Assembly (NCBI GenBank): GCA_905235795.1
Contig: CAJOMS010000001.1
Coordinates: 444-39,604, forward strand
Direction of reading: 5' to 3'
DNA from: an uncultured Clostridia bacterium
GTDB taxonomy: Bacteria > Bacillota > Clostridia > Christensenellales > Borkfalkiaceae
DNA: 39,161 nucleotides
A program made the translations under genes and the position numbers. Positions within the stretch are counted from its first letter, which is position 1. Each line of letters begins with the position of its first letter. Under the pieces are notes generated by a model. It was not told the DNA's origin and ran no database searches. It saw nothing but the letters and a program-made list of their open reading frames with translations. Below, one piece after another: positions 1 to 7,678 of this stretch.

Positions 1-840
1 CCGGAGACCTTGTCGGCCAACAATACCGCGCAGATGAGCGCGCAACTGAAGACGAAGCTCCGCGAGGATGGTTTGCGCCTCCGGGAAGCCAAAGCCAAGG
101 ACGTGGATGCCATGAAGGTGGAGATGCTCAAGGAGATTTACCATATCCTGACCCTGTGCCTGGGTGTGCCACCGACTGAATTCACCTGGGCCCGCTACAA
201 CGCAAAAGAGGAGTTCGTGAGCGAGAAGACCTACACGCCCAAGTCCTTCTATCAGGAATTCATCGGCGAGGATCTGGAGAACAATTATGTCATGGTGATG
301 AACAATCCTACGTTGGAATACGGAAAACTGTACGAAATCCAGTACGACCGCCATGTGTATGACGGACAGAATTGGGTGTACGTGAACCTGCCGATGGACA
401 AAATCAAGGAAATGGCCATCGCTTCCATCAAGGACAATACGCCGCTGTATTTCTCCTGCGACGTGGGAAAATTCCTGGACCGCAAGCGGGGCGTGGCCGA
501 TTTGAACAATTTCGACTACGAATCCCTGCTGGGCGTCAGCTTCGGCATGGACAAGCGTGAACGCATTCTCACGCATGCCAGCGGCTCCACGCACGCGATG
601 ACCCTCATCGCGGTTGACCTGAAAGACGGGAAGCCGCAGAAGTGGATGGTGGAGAACAGCTGGGGCGCCGACAGCGGATACAAAGGCAATATTATCATGA
701 CGGACGAATGGTTCGACGAATATATGTTCCGCCTGGTGGTGGAGAAGAAATATGTGCCGGCCGATGTGATGGCCCTGACCGGGCAGAAGCCCATTCTCCT
801 GCCTTCCTGGGATCCGATGTTCGCTCCGGAAGAGGATTGA
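1..840 (+). CDS. C1-family aminopeptidase (bleomycin hydrolase / PepC type), 5' truncated
   Basis: This is the C-terminal 279 residues of a papain-fold cytosolic aminopeptidase of the bleomycin hydrolase/PepC family. The reading frame is open from base 1, so the start and the catalytic Cys lie outside the window. The catalytic His is visible in GSTHAMTLIAV and the Asn in VENSWG, the normal His-Asn pair of papain-like enzymes. The C-terminus ends after a Pro-rich tail, as in bacterial homologues. It probably trims peptides. Codon use is rich in GCC, AAG, CTG and ATC, unlike everything after about 2690, and resembles Bacteroidales. A terminator follows. The family is secure; the exact substrate is not known. 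Confidence 0.88.
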   Translation, partial: PETLSANNTAQMSAQLKTKLREDGLRLREAKAKDVDAMKVEMLKEIYHILTLCLGVPPTEFTWARYNAKEEFVSEKTYTPKSFYQEFIGEDLENNYVMVMNNPTLEYGKLYEIQYDRHVYDGQNWVYVNLPMDKIKEMAIASIKDNTPLYFSCDVGKFLDRKRGVADLNNFDYESLLGVSFGMDKRERILTHASGSTHAMTLIAVDLKDGKPQKWMVENSWGADSGYKGNIIMTDEWFDEYMFRLVVEKKYVPADVMALTGQKPILLPSWDPMFAPEED

Positions 841-871
841 AAAGTCCTATTTGCAAAATAGCCCGCTGAAG

Positions 872-902
872 AAAGATTTGCCTTTATCGGCAAATCTTTT
901 TA
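872..902 (+). terminator. Rho-independent terminator after the peptidase gene
   Basis: An 11-bp perfect stem (AAAGATTTGCC pairing with GGCAAATCTTT) with a 6-nt loop is followed by T-rich sequence. It lies 32 nt after the peptidase stop codon and before hypB. Confidence 0.75.
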
Positions 903-942
903 TATTAGTAGGCTTAAAATAATAACCATCCGCCCAAACCAC

Positions 943-1614
943 ATGGACGAAGTAAAAGTAATCGAAATCAAGAAAAGCGTCTTTGCCGACAATGAGGCCG
1001 ACGCCAATGGCCTTCGCAGCGAACTCAAGCAACGCGGCGTGTATTTGCTGAACCTGATGTCATCGCCCGGCAGCGGCAAGACAAGCACCCTTATCCGGAC
1101 ACTCAACCTCCTGAAAGACAAGCTGAAAATAGCCGTGATGGAGGCCGATATCGACAGCGATGTGGATGCCGTCAAGATCAAGAATGCCACAGGCGTTTCG
1201 TCCATTCAGCTCCACACCGGCGGCATGTGCCACCTGGATGCGGAAATGACCCGCCAGGGGCTGGACAATGTCGCTCTGGCCGACAGGGATCTGGTCATTT
1301 TGGAGAACGTGGGCAATCTGGTATGTCCTGCGGAATTCGACACCGGCGCCGTTCGGAACGCGATGATTCTTTCCGTTCCGGAAGGGGACGACAAACCCCT
1401 CAAATATCCGCTGATGTTCTCCGTCTGCGACCTTGTCCTTATCAACAAGACAGACGTACTCCCGTACTTTGACTTTGACCTGGAGCGTTGCAAGGAAAAT
1501 ATCCACCTGCGTAATCCCAAAGCAAAAGTTATCCCGATTTGTGCTAAAACAGGGGAGGGAGTGGACCAGTTTGCCGACTGGCTTCTGGAAGAAGTAAGAC
1601 AATGGAAAAAATAA
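943..1614 (+). CDS. hypB: HypB, hydrogenase nickel incorporation GTPase
   Basis: HypB is a SIMIBI-class GTPase that helps load nickel into [NiFe] hydrogenase (or urease), working with HypA in the cytoplasm. At 223 aa it has the standard core length without the N-terminal His-rich or CxxCGC tail. Visible motifs are the P-loop SPGSGKT (residues 41-47), the metal-site Cys96-His97 in GGMCHLDAEM, the switch region around ENVGNLVCPAEFDTG with Cys128, and the NKTD base-recognition motif (168-171). It lies 11 nt upstream of the next reading frame and probably shares its transcript. No [NiFe] hydrogenase or hypA is in the window; its own operon probably continued into a gene lost at the junction near 2690. 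Codon use is of the GC-rich, Bacteroidales-like type. Confidence 0.92.
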   Translation: MDEVKVIEIKKSVFADNEADANGLRSELKQRGVYLLNLMSSPGSGKTSTLIRTLNLLKDKLKIAVMEADIDSDVDAVKIKNATGVSSIQLHTGGMCHLDAEMTRQGLDNVALADRDLVILENVGNLVCPAEFDTGAVRNAMILSVPEGDDKPLKYPLMFSVCDLVLINKTDVLPYFDFDLERCKENIHLRNPKAKVIPICAKTGEGVDQFADWLLEEVRQWKK

Positions 1615-1625
1615 ATACTTGAACT

Positions 1626-3686
1626 ATGCCTGAGATGTCAACGAAGTTCGTTCCCAAGCATTTTGGCGACGAAAACCCGAACCCCAAGCTTATCAAACTG
1701 GTGCGAAAAATCACCGACCGCATCCCCGGAAAAATCAAGATGACCACCGAAGCCCCGGAATACTGGGGCCTGGCCTGCATCTTCGAGGATGAAATGGATG
1801 AGCAAACCCGCGAAGCCTCGCTGGACTTCCTTCTGGACCTTATTTCCAAAAAACCTTTCACCGTCCGCGAGCACCACAAGTATGCGGAGCTTTTGGAATG
1901 GAACCGCAAAAAGCACTATGTGGCCACCGATGAGGAATTCAACGACCTGCTGGAAAAGCTGGCATATTTCGGAATGATAGAATTCGACTACGGCGACAAA
2001 TACACCAAAGACGGCCCCATTCCCGGAACCAGCTATCGTTTTGAAGACCGCGAATACTGGGTGCCGATGTTCGTCCCCGGCAGCGCGGAATACACCAATA
2101 TGAACGTGGACCTGATGGACCGGCATCCGGAACTGGCGATGTTCTTCGAGCGGATGACCTTCCTCCCGCTGGAAAAGATTACGCCGATGGTTCCCCTGGG
2201 CGGTTCCGGCATAGGTATGCACGTCATCCCCGTGGAGAAAGCCATCTCAATGGAGAACGAATCCGTTGATATCGAGCACCTTTCCTATTGGCTCAAGCGC
2301 TATGAAGGCCATCTGAGCGTGGGCATCTGCTCCTGCCGCTACGGCCGCAAGAAGCTGGACGAAGGCTGCGCCGACGACTACCGCGACTGGTGCATCGGCG
2401 TGGGCGATATGGCCGATTTCTGCGCCGAGACGGGCCGCGGCCACTACATTACGTATGAAGAATGCCTCGACATCCTCAAGAAGGCCGAGGACCACGGCTT
2501 CGTGCATCAGGTGACCAATATCGACGGGGAAGGAAAGATCTTCGCCATCTGCAACTGTAACGTAAAGATTTGCAATGCGTTGCGCACGTCGCAGCTCTTC
2601 AATACGCCCAATATGTCCCGCAGCGCCTATGTGGCGTCGGTGGACAAGAGCAAGTGCGTGGAGTGCGGAATGTGCTCCAAGGCCTGCCCGTATAACGCGA
2701 TAATAAACTACAAACGCCCCTGCGAAGCGAGCTGTAAAGCAGGCGCAATTTCAATGGGCGCGGACAAGGAAGCAGAGATAAATTACGATAAATGCATTTC
2801 TTGCGGGGCATGCGTATATATGTGCCCGTTCGGCGCAATTTCCGATAGATCGTACATACTTGACGTAATTGACTTGATTTTGCATAAGTCGGAAGGTTAT
2901 AAGGTAAACGCGCTCGTCGCGCCCTCGATAGCCACCCAGTTTCCGGAAACGGGAAAAGTGTATTCCGCTATAAAATTACTGGGGTTCGACGATATCGTCG
3001 AAGTCGCCATAGGCGCGGATATGGTTGCGGATAAAGAGTCGGAAGAACTGCGAAATAAGGGGTTTTTGACGTCTTCGTGCTGTCCCGCGTTCGTAAGTTA
3101 CGTGGAGAAAAACTTTCCGGAACTGAAAGATAATATTTCACACAACCTTTCGCCGGCGGGTACCATAGCCAAGTATTTAAAGGAGAAGGATCCCACGTGC
3201 AAAAACGTTTTCATAGGGCCGTGTACGGCTAAAAAAACGGAATTTCAGCGCGAGGAATACGAGGGGCTTATAGACAGCGTTTTGACCTTTGAAGAATTGC
3301 AGGCGCTTTTTGCAAGCAAGAAGATAGAACTTGCGGATTTGCCCGAAACGGAAACGAACGACGCTTCTTACTACGGCAGAATATTTGCGAGAAGCGGCGG
3401 ATTGTCCGAGGCGGTGGAACAGGCTTTAAAAGAACACGGCGGAGATTTTTCCGCAAAGCCAATCGTTTGCAGCGGGATTCCCGATTGCAAAAAGGCGCTG
3501 ACTTTGGCGTCGAAGGGTTTGCTTCCAAGCAATTTTATAGAGGGTATGGCGTGCGAGGGCGGCTGTATAAACGGCGCGGGCTGTTTAAATCACGGCGAAA
3601 AGAACAAGCCGCTTGCCGACGCGTACGGAAATAAATCGCAATATAAAGAAATAAGAAAAGCGCTGGAAAATAACGTTGTAAAATAG
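1626..3686 (+). CDS. Chimeric reading frame: Fe-S protein N-half joined to monomeric [FeFe] hydrogenase C-half
   Basis: One uninterrupted 686-aa frame has two parts. Residues 1-355 hold a helical/winged-helix-like region and a Cys-rich domain (CSCRYG, CNCNVKIC) of the kind found at the N-terminus of some anaerobic FAD/4Fe-4S oxidoreductases, ending in a ferredoxin motif. Residues 356-686 match the C-terminal part of monomeric [FeFe] hydrogenases: a second 4Fe-4S motif (CISCGACVYMC), then H-cluster motifs TSSCCPAF (481-489 region), GPCTAKK (531-537) and MACEGGCINGAGC (641-653). The TSCCPA and MACxGGC forms fit a group-B-like enzyme. Third-position GC and Ile codon choice change sharply near base 2690, inside CSKACPYNAI. 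The fusion is probably a chimera, not a native protein: such hydrogenases normally have about 120 other residues before the first ferredoxin motif. If native, it would be an unusual Fe-S electron carrier fused to a hydrogenase. Confidence 0.7.
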   Translation: MPEMSTKFVPKHFGDENPNPKLIKLVRKITDRIPGKIKMTTEAPEYWGLACIFEDEMDEQTREASLDFLLDLISKKPFTVREHHKYAELLEWNRKKHYVATDEEFNDLLEKLAYFGMIEFDYGDKYTKDGPIPGTSYRFEDREYWVPMFVPGSAEYTNMNVDLMDRHPELAMFFERMTFLPLEKITPMVPLGGSGIGMHVIPVEKAISMENESVDIEHLSYWLKRYEGHLSVGICSCRYGRKKLDEGCADDYRDWCIGVGDMADFCAETGRGHYITYEECLDILKKAEDHGFVHQVTNIDGEGKIFAICNCNVKICNALRTSQLFNTPNMSRSAYVASVDKSKCVECGMCSKACPYNAIINYKRPCEASCKAGAISMGADKEAEINYDKCISCGACVYMCPFGAISDRSYILDVIDLILHKSEGYKVNALVAPSIATQFPETGKVYSAIKLLGFDDIVEVAIGADMVADKESEELRNKGFLTSSCCPAFVSYVEKNFPELKDNISHNLSPAGTIAKYLKEKDPTCKNVFIGPCTAKKTEFQREEYEGLIDSVLTFEELQALFASKKIELADLPETETNDASYYGRIFARSGGLSEAVEQALKEHGGDFSAKPIVCSGIPDCKKALTLASKGLLPSNFIEGMACEGGCINGAGCLNHGEKNKPLADAYGNKSQYKEIRKALENNVVK

Positions 3687-3736
3687 GCTTTACTTAAAGC
3701 CGATTTATAAATTATTAAGGCAAAGGAGAGAGGAAA

Positions 3737-4894
3737 GTGAAAAAACTATTTAAAATTACGTCTGTAATATTGATTCTTGCCGTTATGGTAGGACTTGTTT
3801 CCTGCAAGAACGGGAAAAAGAGCGGGATATCCGCCGGGTATCAAGGAACGGTAAACGGCGTTACTTTCGAACTTAGCGATATGGGCAAAAGCGTAAATTT
3901 GCACAGCGAACTGCAAAATGAATATCTCGAATATATTAACGAAGAAAACGGAGAATTTGACGATATAGGGCTTTACGCTCGCGGTATTACCGAAAACAGC
4001 TTACCCGCACCTGTGCATTTGGAGTGGACGGCTACCGCGGCAACGACTGAAATAATTTCGTCTTACACGGTAAATTTATCTGAAAACAAAGATATGTCGT
4101 CGGAATATTCGATAGATACTACCGAAACCGAGCTTGACGTTTTTAATTTGAAGATTGCCACCACCTATTACTGGACGGTTACCGCCTATCTTTCGGATGG
4201 TTACGCCACGAGCGGCACCGCATATTTCACCACGAGCTACGACGGTCCGAGGAATCTATACGTGGACGGCATCACTAACGTCAGAGATCTCGGCGGTTAC
4301 GATATAGGCGGCGGCAAAAAGGTAAAGCAAGGGCTTTTATACCGTTGCGGCAGGCTGAACAAAACTAACGATCCCACCCCGACGATAGAGATATCCGACG
4401 ACGGCATACAAACGATGAAAAAGCAGCTCGGCGTTAAGACGGAAATTGACCTTAGATGGGATGAAGAGGCCGGATTGATAGAAGAAAGCCCGTTAGGTTC
4501 GGACGTTGGATATTACAGAATTTGCATGAGCTACAGCGGAAATATCCTTAATATAAATTCCGACGCTATAGTGAATGTGTTCGAGATTCTCGCAAAAGAG
4601 GAAAATTACCCCATGATTTTCCATTGCAGCATCGGTACGGACAGAACGGGCGTCATCGCCTTTTTGGTTAACGGACTCCTCGGCGTTTCGGAAGACGACC
4701 TTTGTCTCGATTACGTCTGGTCGAATTTCGGTCAGATAGGAAGCTCTCGCAGATCGGACCTCATCGCCAACACGTATTTGCCGAGAATAAAGTCCATGAA
4801 GGGTAGAAAGTTGAAAGATAAATTCTACAATTATCTTTTAAATATAGGCGTTTCTTCTAAAGATCTCAATTCTATTATTTCTATTCTTGCCTGA
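3737..4894 (+). CDS. Lipoprotein tyrosine phosphatase with fibronectin-like domain
   Basis: A 385-aa secreted lipoprotein. A signal peptide ends in a lipobox (LVSC, lipidated Cys23). Residues about 40-170 read as an Ig/fibronectin-like beta domain (WTATAATTEIISSYTVNL, then TYYWTVTAYLSDGYATSGTA). Residues 175-385 are a tyrosine phosphatase of the Y_phosphatase3 (MptpB/Siw14-like) type: NVRDLGGY, LYRCGRLN, and the P-loop HCSIGTDRTG with nucleophile Cys297 and Arg303. It should act outside the membrane on phosphotyrosine or phosphoinositide-like substrates. The start is GTG at 3737, chosen because an AAAGGAGAGAGG ribosome site lies just upstream and the signal peptide begins there. It is 50 nt after the hydrogenase stop. 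The substrate is unknown. Confidence 0.85.
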   Translation: MKKLFKITSVILILAVMVGLVSCKNGKKSGISAGYQGTVNGVTFELSDMGKSVNLHSELQNEYLEYINEENGEFDDIGLYARGITENSLPAPVHLEWTATAATTEIISSYTVNLSENKDMSSEYSIDTTETELDVFNLKIATTYYWTVTAYLSDGYATSGTAYFTTSYDGPRNLYVDGITNVRDLGGYDIGGGKKVKQGLLYRCGRLNKTNDPTPTIEISDDGIQTMKKQLGVKTEIDLRWDEEAGLIEESPLGSDVGYYRICMSYSGNILNINSDAIVNVFEILAKEENYPMIFHCSIGTDRTGVIAFLVNGLLGVSEDDLCLDYVWSNFGQIGSSRRSDLIANTYLPRIKSMKGRKLKDKFYNYLLNIGVSSKDLNSIISILA

Positions 4895-4943
4895 GTATAT
4901 TATAGATAGCGGAAATTGTTTGCATACTGCGTAAATATTTAAA

Positions 4944-5058
4944 AGTGCCCTAAAACGCACGAAAACAAACAAAAAGGCGGAAATCGTTCCAACGGTGCCG
5001 TCTTTTTCTTATATAAGAGGGTAAAAGTGCGTTTAACGCGTGTTTTACGGCACTTTCA
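4944..5058. repeat. 115-bp segment with about 20-bp imperfect terminal inverted repeats
   Basis: The left end AAAGTGCCCTAAAACGCACG is an imperfect inverse copy of the right end (CGCGTGTTTTACGGCACTTT). Between them is a weak terminator-like hairpin (GGCGG pairing with CCGTC, followed by TTTTT). The segment follows the phosphatase gene and may act as its terminator, or be a small non-autonomous element. Similar single motifs occur at 31859-31876 and 37632-37650, also just after stop codons. Confidence 0.4.
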
Positions 5059-5096
5059 CGTTATTTCAGGCGGTTGAAATTAAAACACGGCAAATG

Positions 5097-5130
5097 AAAA
5101 AGCCCCTGCCTTGCGGCCGGGCTTTTTCGG
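5097..5130. terminator. Terminator for the small minus-strand ORF (bidirectional)
   Basis: AAAAAGCCC and GGGCTTTTT form a perfect 9-bp stem around a 13-nt loop. On the minus strand it begins 8 nt after the stop codon of the 56-aa ORF at 5135-5305, which supports that ORF as a real transcription unit. Confidence 0.75.
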
Positions 5131-5134
5131 GCGG

Positions 5135-5305
5135 TCAAACGTTCGTGCGGTTGCATAGGCGCCTTCCGAAGAAACCGCCGTTGCCGTCGCCGTCGTTTTC
5201 AGTTGAGAGCAGCGCAAGTAACAACAGCAACTGCGTAGTGCTTATTTCCCCACCCGAGGTCAGTAAGAGAATTAGCGCCACCAACGTGATATTGTCAGCT
5301 GACAT
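5135..5305 (-). CDS. Small hydrophobic protein (56 aa), unknown function
   Basis: Starting at ATG 5305 there is a very good ribosome site (AAAGGAGGTAAGG, 5-8 nt spacing). The 56-residue product begins MSADNITLVALILLLTSGG, has a second Leu-rich stretch (TTQLLLLLALLS), then a charged Gly/Asp tail (ENDGDGNGGFFGRR). It could be one or two short membrane segments. A terminator follows directly. It is divergent from the ArsR gene, and an AATATG-C-CATATT palindrome lies between its -10 box and ribosome site, so ArsR control is likely. I recognise no family. The ribosome site, terminator and promoter support it as real. Confidence 0.6.
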   Translation of the reverse strand: MSADNITLVALILLLTSGGEISTTQLLLLLALLSTENDGDGNGGFFGRRLCNRTNV

Positions 5306-5331
5306 TTACCTTACCTCCTTTTTTCGACATT

Positions 5332-5344
5332 AATATGCCATATT
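5332..5344. promoter_or_regulatory. Candidate ArsR operator 1 (palindrome AATATGCCATATT)
   Basis: A perfect 13-bp palindrome around a central C lies between a minus-strand TATAAT (5349-5354 region) and the ribosome site of the small ORF. The same half-sites recur at 5368-5389, overlapping the ArsR promoter. The AT-rich AATATG halves resemble SmtB/ArsR-family operators. Confidence 0.5.
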
Positions 5345-5367
5345 CCATTATATTCGGCAAATTTAGA

Positions 5368-5409
5368 AATATGAACGGTTTGACATATTAACTTGCGATA
5401 TTGTATCAT
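5368..5409 (+). promoter_or_regulatory. arsR-type promoter with candidate operator 2
   Basis: TTGACA (5380-5385), an 18-nt spacer and TATCAT (5404-5409) form a sigma-A promoter. Half-sites AATATG (5368-5373) and CATATT (5384-5389) flank and overlap the -35 box as an inverted repeat with 10-nt spacing, so a bound repressor would block it. This suggests autoregulation. Confidence 0.6.
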
Positions 5410-5446
5410 AAATTTAAATAAAATATACTCTGAAGGAGGTCGTACT

Positions 5447-5785
5447 ATGGAAAACGCATTACAGCTCGATAAACGCACTCAGACGATGATCGAAAATTGT
5501 ATACTTTCAGATGATATTATTACGGAACTAAGCTGGTTTTTTACTATTTTTTCAGACAGAACGAGGTTAAAACTGCTATCTGCGCTTGCGATATCCCGCA
5601 TGTGCGTAAGTGATCTTGCGGGCATATTAAACCTTAACCAAACTACGGTTTCGCATCAGTTAAGGCTGCTTAAAAACCTCGGCGCGGTCGATTACGAGCG
5701 AAACGGCAAAATAATAACGTATTTTTTAAAAGACGAGTTAATCGGCGACGTTTTGCTTAAAGGTATGGAATTTCTCGGAGGTTGA
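5447..5785 (+). CDS. ArsR/SmtB-family transcriptional regulator
   Basis: A 112-aa winged-helix repressor. The recognition helix region is NQTTVSHQLRLLKNLGAV (64-81), followed by a beta-wing (YERNGKIITYFL). The start at 5447 is set by GAAGGAGGT at 5432-5440; the frame is open a little further upstream but without a ribosome site. Cys18 and Cys53 (RMCVSDLA, the position of the ELCVCDL metal site in ArsR/CadC) could form part of a metal or redox sensor, but the full Cys pair is absent, so the signal is unclear. It is divergent from the small hydrophobic ORF, with shared operators between them. uvrC follows with its own promoter. Confidence 0.88.
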   Translation: MENALQLDKRTQTMIENCILSDDIITELSWFFTIFSDRTRLKLLSALAISRMCVSDLAGILNLNQTTVSHQLRLLKNLGAVDYERNGKIITYFLKDELIGDVLLKGMEFLGG

Positions 5786-5801
5786 TTTTCCGCCCTTAAA
5801 G

Positions 5802-5830
5802 CCTTGAAAATTTTTATCGGTTGTGGTAAA
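5802..5830 (+). promoter_or_regulatory. uvrC promoter
   Basis: TTGAAA, a 17-nt spacer and TAAAAT lie about 30 nt before the uvrC ribosome site (AAGGAAGG). Confidence 0.55.
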
Positions 5831-5858
5831 ATGAATAATACGAAGGAAGGTGCCCAAC

Positions 5859-7667
5859 GTGAATACCATTGAAGAAAAACTTAAATTGCTGCCCGATCAG
5901 CCGGGTTGCTATATAATGCTTGACGACCGTGGCGACGTAATTTACGTCGGCAAGGCAAAGGTATTGAAAAATCGCGTAAGGCAATACTTCCAAAACGGTC
6001 CCAAAAACGAAAAGACGCGCCAACTCGTTTCTAACATAGCGGATTTTCAATACGTGATAACGAGAACGGAGATAGACGCGCTCTCTTTAGAAAACAACCT
6101 TATAAAAAAATACAAGCCAAAATATAATATTCTCCTTAAAGACGATAAGCAATATCCGTATCTGCGCGTCGATCTCAAAGAGTATTACCCCACGTTTACC
6201 GTGGTAAGAAAGATACGCAAAGACGGCGCAAAGTACTTCGGCCCGTTTATGGGCGGCGTTTCCGTAAACGACGTTTTAGAGATAATTTATATGTGTTACA
6301 GCGTGCGCCGCTGTACGGGTAAGATGGACGGAACGCTTAAAAAAGAGTGCCTCAACTACCACATAAAGCGCTGTCCGGCTCCCTGCGCGGGGTATATAGA
6401 CCGCGACGCGTATATGCAAAACGTGCATCAGGCAATAGACTTTTTGGGCGGGAACGACAACTCTGCCGAGCGCATCCTTCAAGAAAAGATGTACAAGTTT
6501 GCCGAGGCGGAGGAGTACGAGCTCGCCATGAGCTGCCGCGATAAGCTGCGCATGCTCACGCGCATCAAGCAAAAGAGAATCACGTCTATGAACAGATTTA
6601 TGGACGTTGACGTGATAGGCATTTACGGCAACGGCATCTATCAGGTGATAACCGTGCTGGTAACGCGCGGCGGAAGGATGCAGGGCGCAAAATATTTTAC
6701 GCTCGAAACGGGCATGGAAACCGCAGAGGAGGCGCTTTCGGGCTTTATAATGCAGTATTACAAGGCCGAAACGGGCGCACCGGACGAAGTTTTGCTTAAT
6801 ATAGAGTGCTCCGACGCAAATTCGATAGAGCAGATATTAAAAAGCCGTCTTGGCAAAATAATAAATATAGTTACTCCCAAACAGGGGGTAAAGCGAGAGC
6901 TCGCGCTTATGGCGGAAAAGAATTCCGCGGAATATCTTGAAAAATCAGTAAGCAAGATAAAGCATAAAGACGATATGACGGTCATCGCGTGCGAGCGCCT
7001 GCAAGAGATTTTAAAACTTAAAAATTACCCCCGCCGCATGGAATGTTACGATATTTCGCACATAAGCGGCACCGATAAAGTCGGTTCTATGGTGGTATTT
7101 AAGGACGGCGAGCCGGAAAAGAGCAGTTATCGTCGTTTTCGCATAAAGACGGTAGAGGGCAACAACGACTTTGCCTGCTTGCAAGAGGTACTCAGGCGCA
7201 GGCTTGAAAAACTCGGCAGTCCGGAGGAGGAACATTTCCCCCGCCCCGACCTTATAGTTATCGACGGCGGCAAAGGTCAACTTTCTTCGGTAAAGGCAAT
7301 TTTCGACGAAATGGGTTGCGATATAGAGCTTATAGCTCTCGCAAAAAAAGAAGAGGAGATTTACACACTCACCGACGAATATCCCGTTACCCTCGATAAA
7401 AAGGATTACGTTTTAAAACTTTTGCAGAGGATAAGGGACGAGGCTCACCGCTTTGCCATAACTTACCACAGGTCGATACGTTCAAAAAACATGCTCGCGT
7501 CCGCGCTGGATTCTATCGACGGTATCGGCGAAAAACGCCGCAAATTGCTGATTAAAAAATTCGGCACGGTAGAGGAGATAAAGAGCGCTTCCGTCGAGGA
7601 GCTTATGCAGGTCGAAAGCATCGGCCGCAAACAGGCGGAGACGATTAAATCATACTTCGAGGATTAA
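5859..7667 (+). CDS. uvrC: UvrC, excinuclease ABC subunit C
   Basis: UvrC makes both incisions in nucleotide excision repair in complex with UvrB and damaged DNA. The 602-aa product has the full domain order. The N-terminal GIY-YIG nuclease (PGCYIMLDDRGDVIYVGKA) makes the 3' cut. A UVR domain follows near 200-235 (YKFAEAEEYELAMSCRDKL). The RNase H-like domain (YDISHISGTDKVGSMVVF, LIVIDGGKGQL) makes the 5' cut. Two C-terminal helix-hairpin-helix motifs (SIDGIGEKRRKLLIKKFG, QVESIGRKQAETI) bind DNA. I chose GTG at 5859 because AAGGAAGG lies 8 nt upstream; GTG at 5850 overlaps that site. It is followed after 11 nt by the HAD gene and then hprK, a probable operon. Confidence 0.96.
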   Translation: MNTIEEKLKLLPDQPGCYIMLDDRGDVIYVGKAKVLKNRVRQYFQNGPKNEKTRQLVSNIADFQYVITRTEIDALSLENNLIKKYKPKYNILLKDDKQYPYLRVDLKEYYPTFTVVRKIRKDGAKYFGPFMGGVSVNDVLEIIYMCYSVRRCTGKMDGTLKKECLNYHIKRCPAPCAGYIDRDAYMQNVHQAIDFLGGNDNSAERILQEKMYKFAEAEEYELAMSCRDKLRMLTRIKQKRITSMNRFMDVDVIGIYGNGIYQVITVLVTRGGRMQGAKYFTLETGMETAEEALSGFIMQYYKAETGAPDEVLLNIECSDANSIEQILKSRLGKIINIVTPKQGVKRELALMAEKNSAEYLEKSVSKIKHKDDMTVIACERLQEILKLKNYPRRMECYDISHISGTDKVGSMVVFKDGEPEKSSYRRFRIKTVEGNNDFACLQEVLRRRLEKLGSPEEEHFPRPDLIVIDGGKGQLSSVKAIFDEMGCDIELIALAKKEEEIYTLTDEYPVTLDKKDYVLKLLQRIRDEAHRFAITYHRSIRSKNMLASALDSIDGIGEKRRKLLIKKFGTVEEIKSASVEELMQVESIGRKQAETIKSYFED

Positions 7668-7678
7668 TTACTTTTTTT

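Noticed and set aside
943-3686. HypB as maturation factor for the hydrogenases in this window
   Set aside because: HypB serves nickel enzymes; both hydrogenases here are [FeFe] types that need HydEFG, and hypB lies on the foreign-looking side of the junction.
5040-5333. 97-aa plus-strand ORF
   Set aside because: It passes through a terminator and is antisense to the better supported small ORF at 5135-5305.
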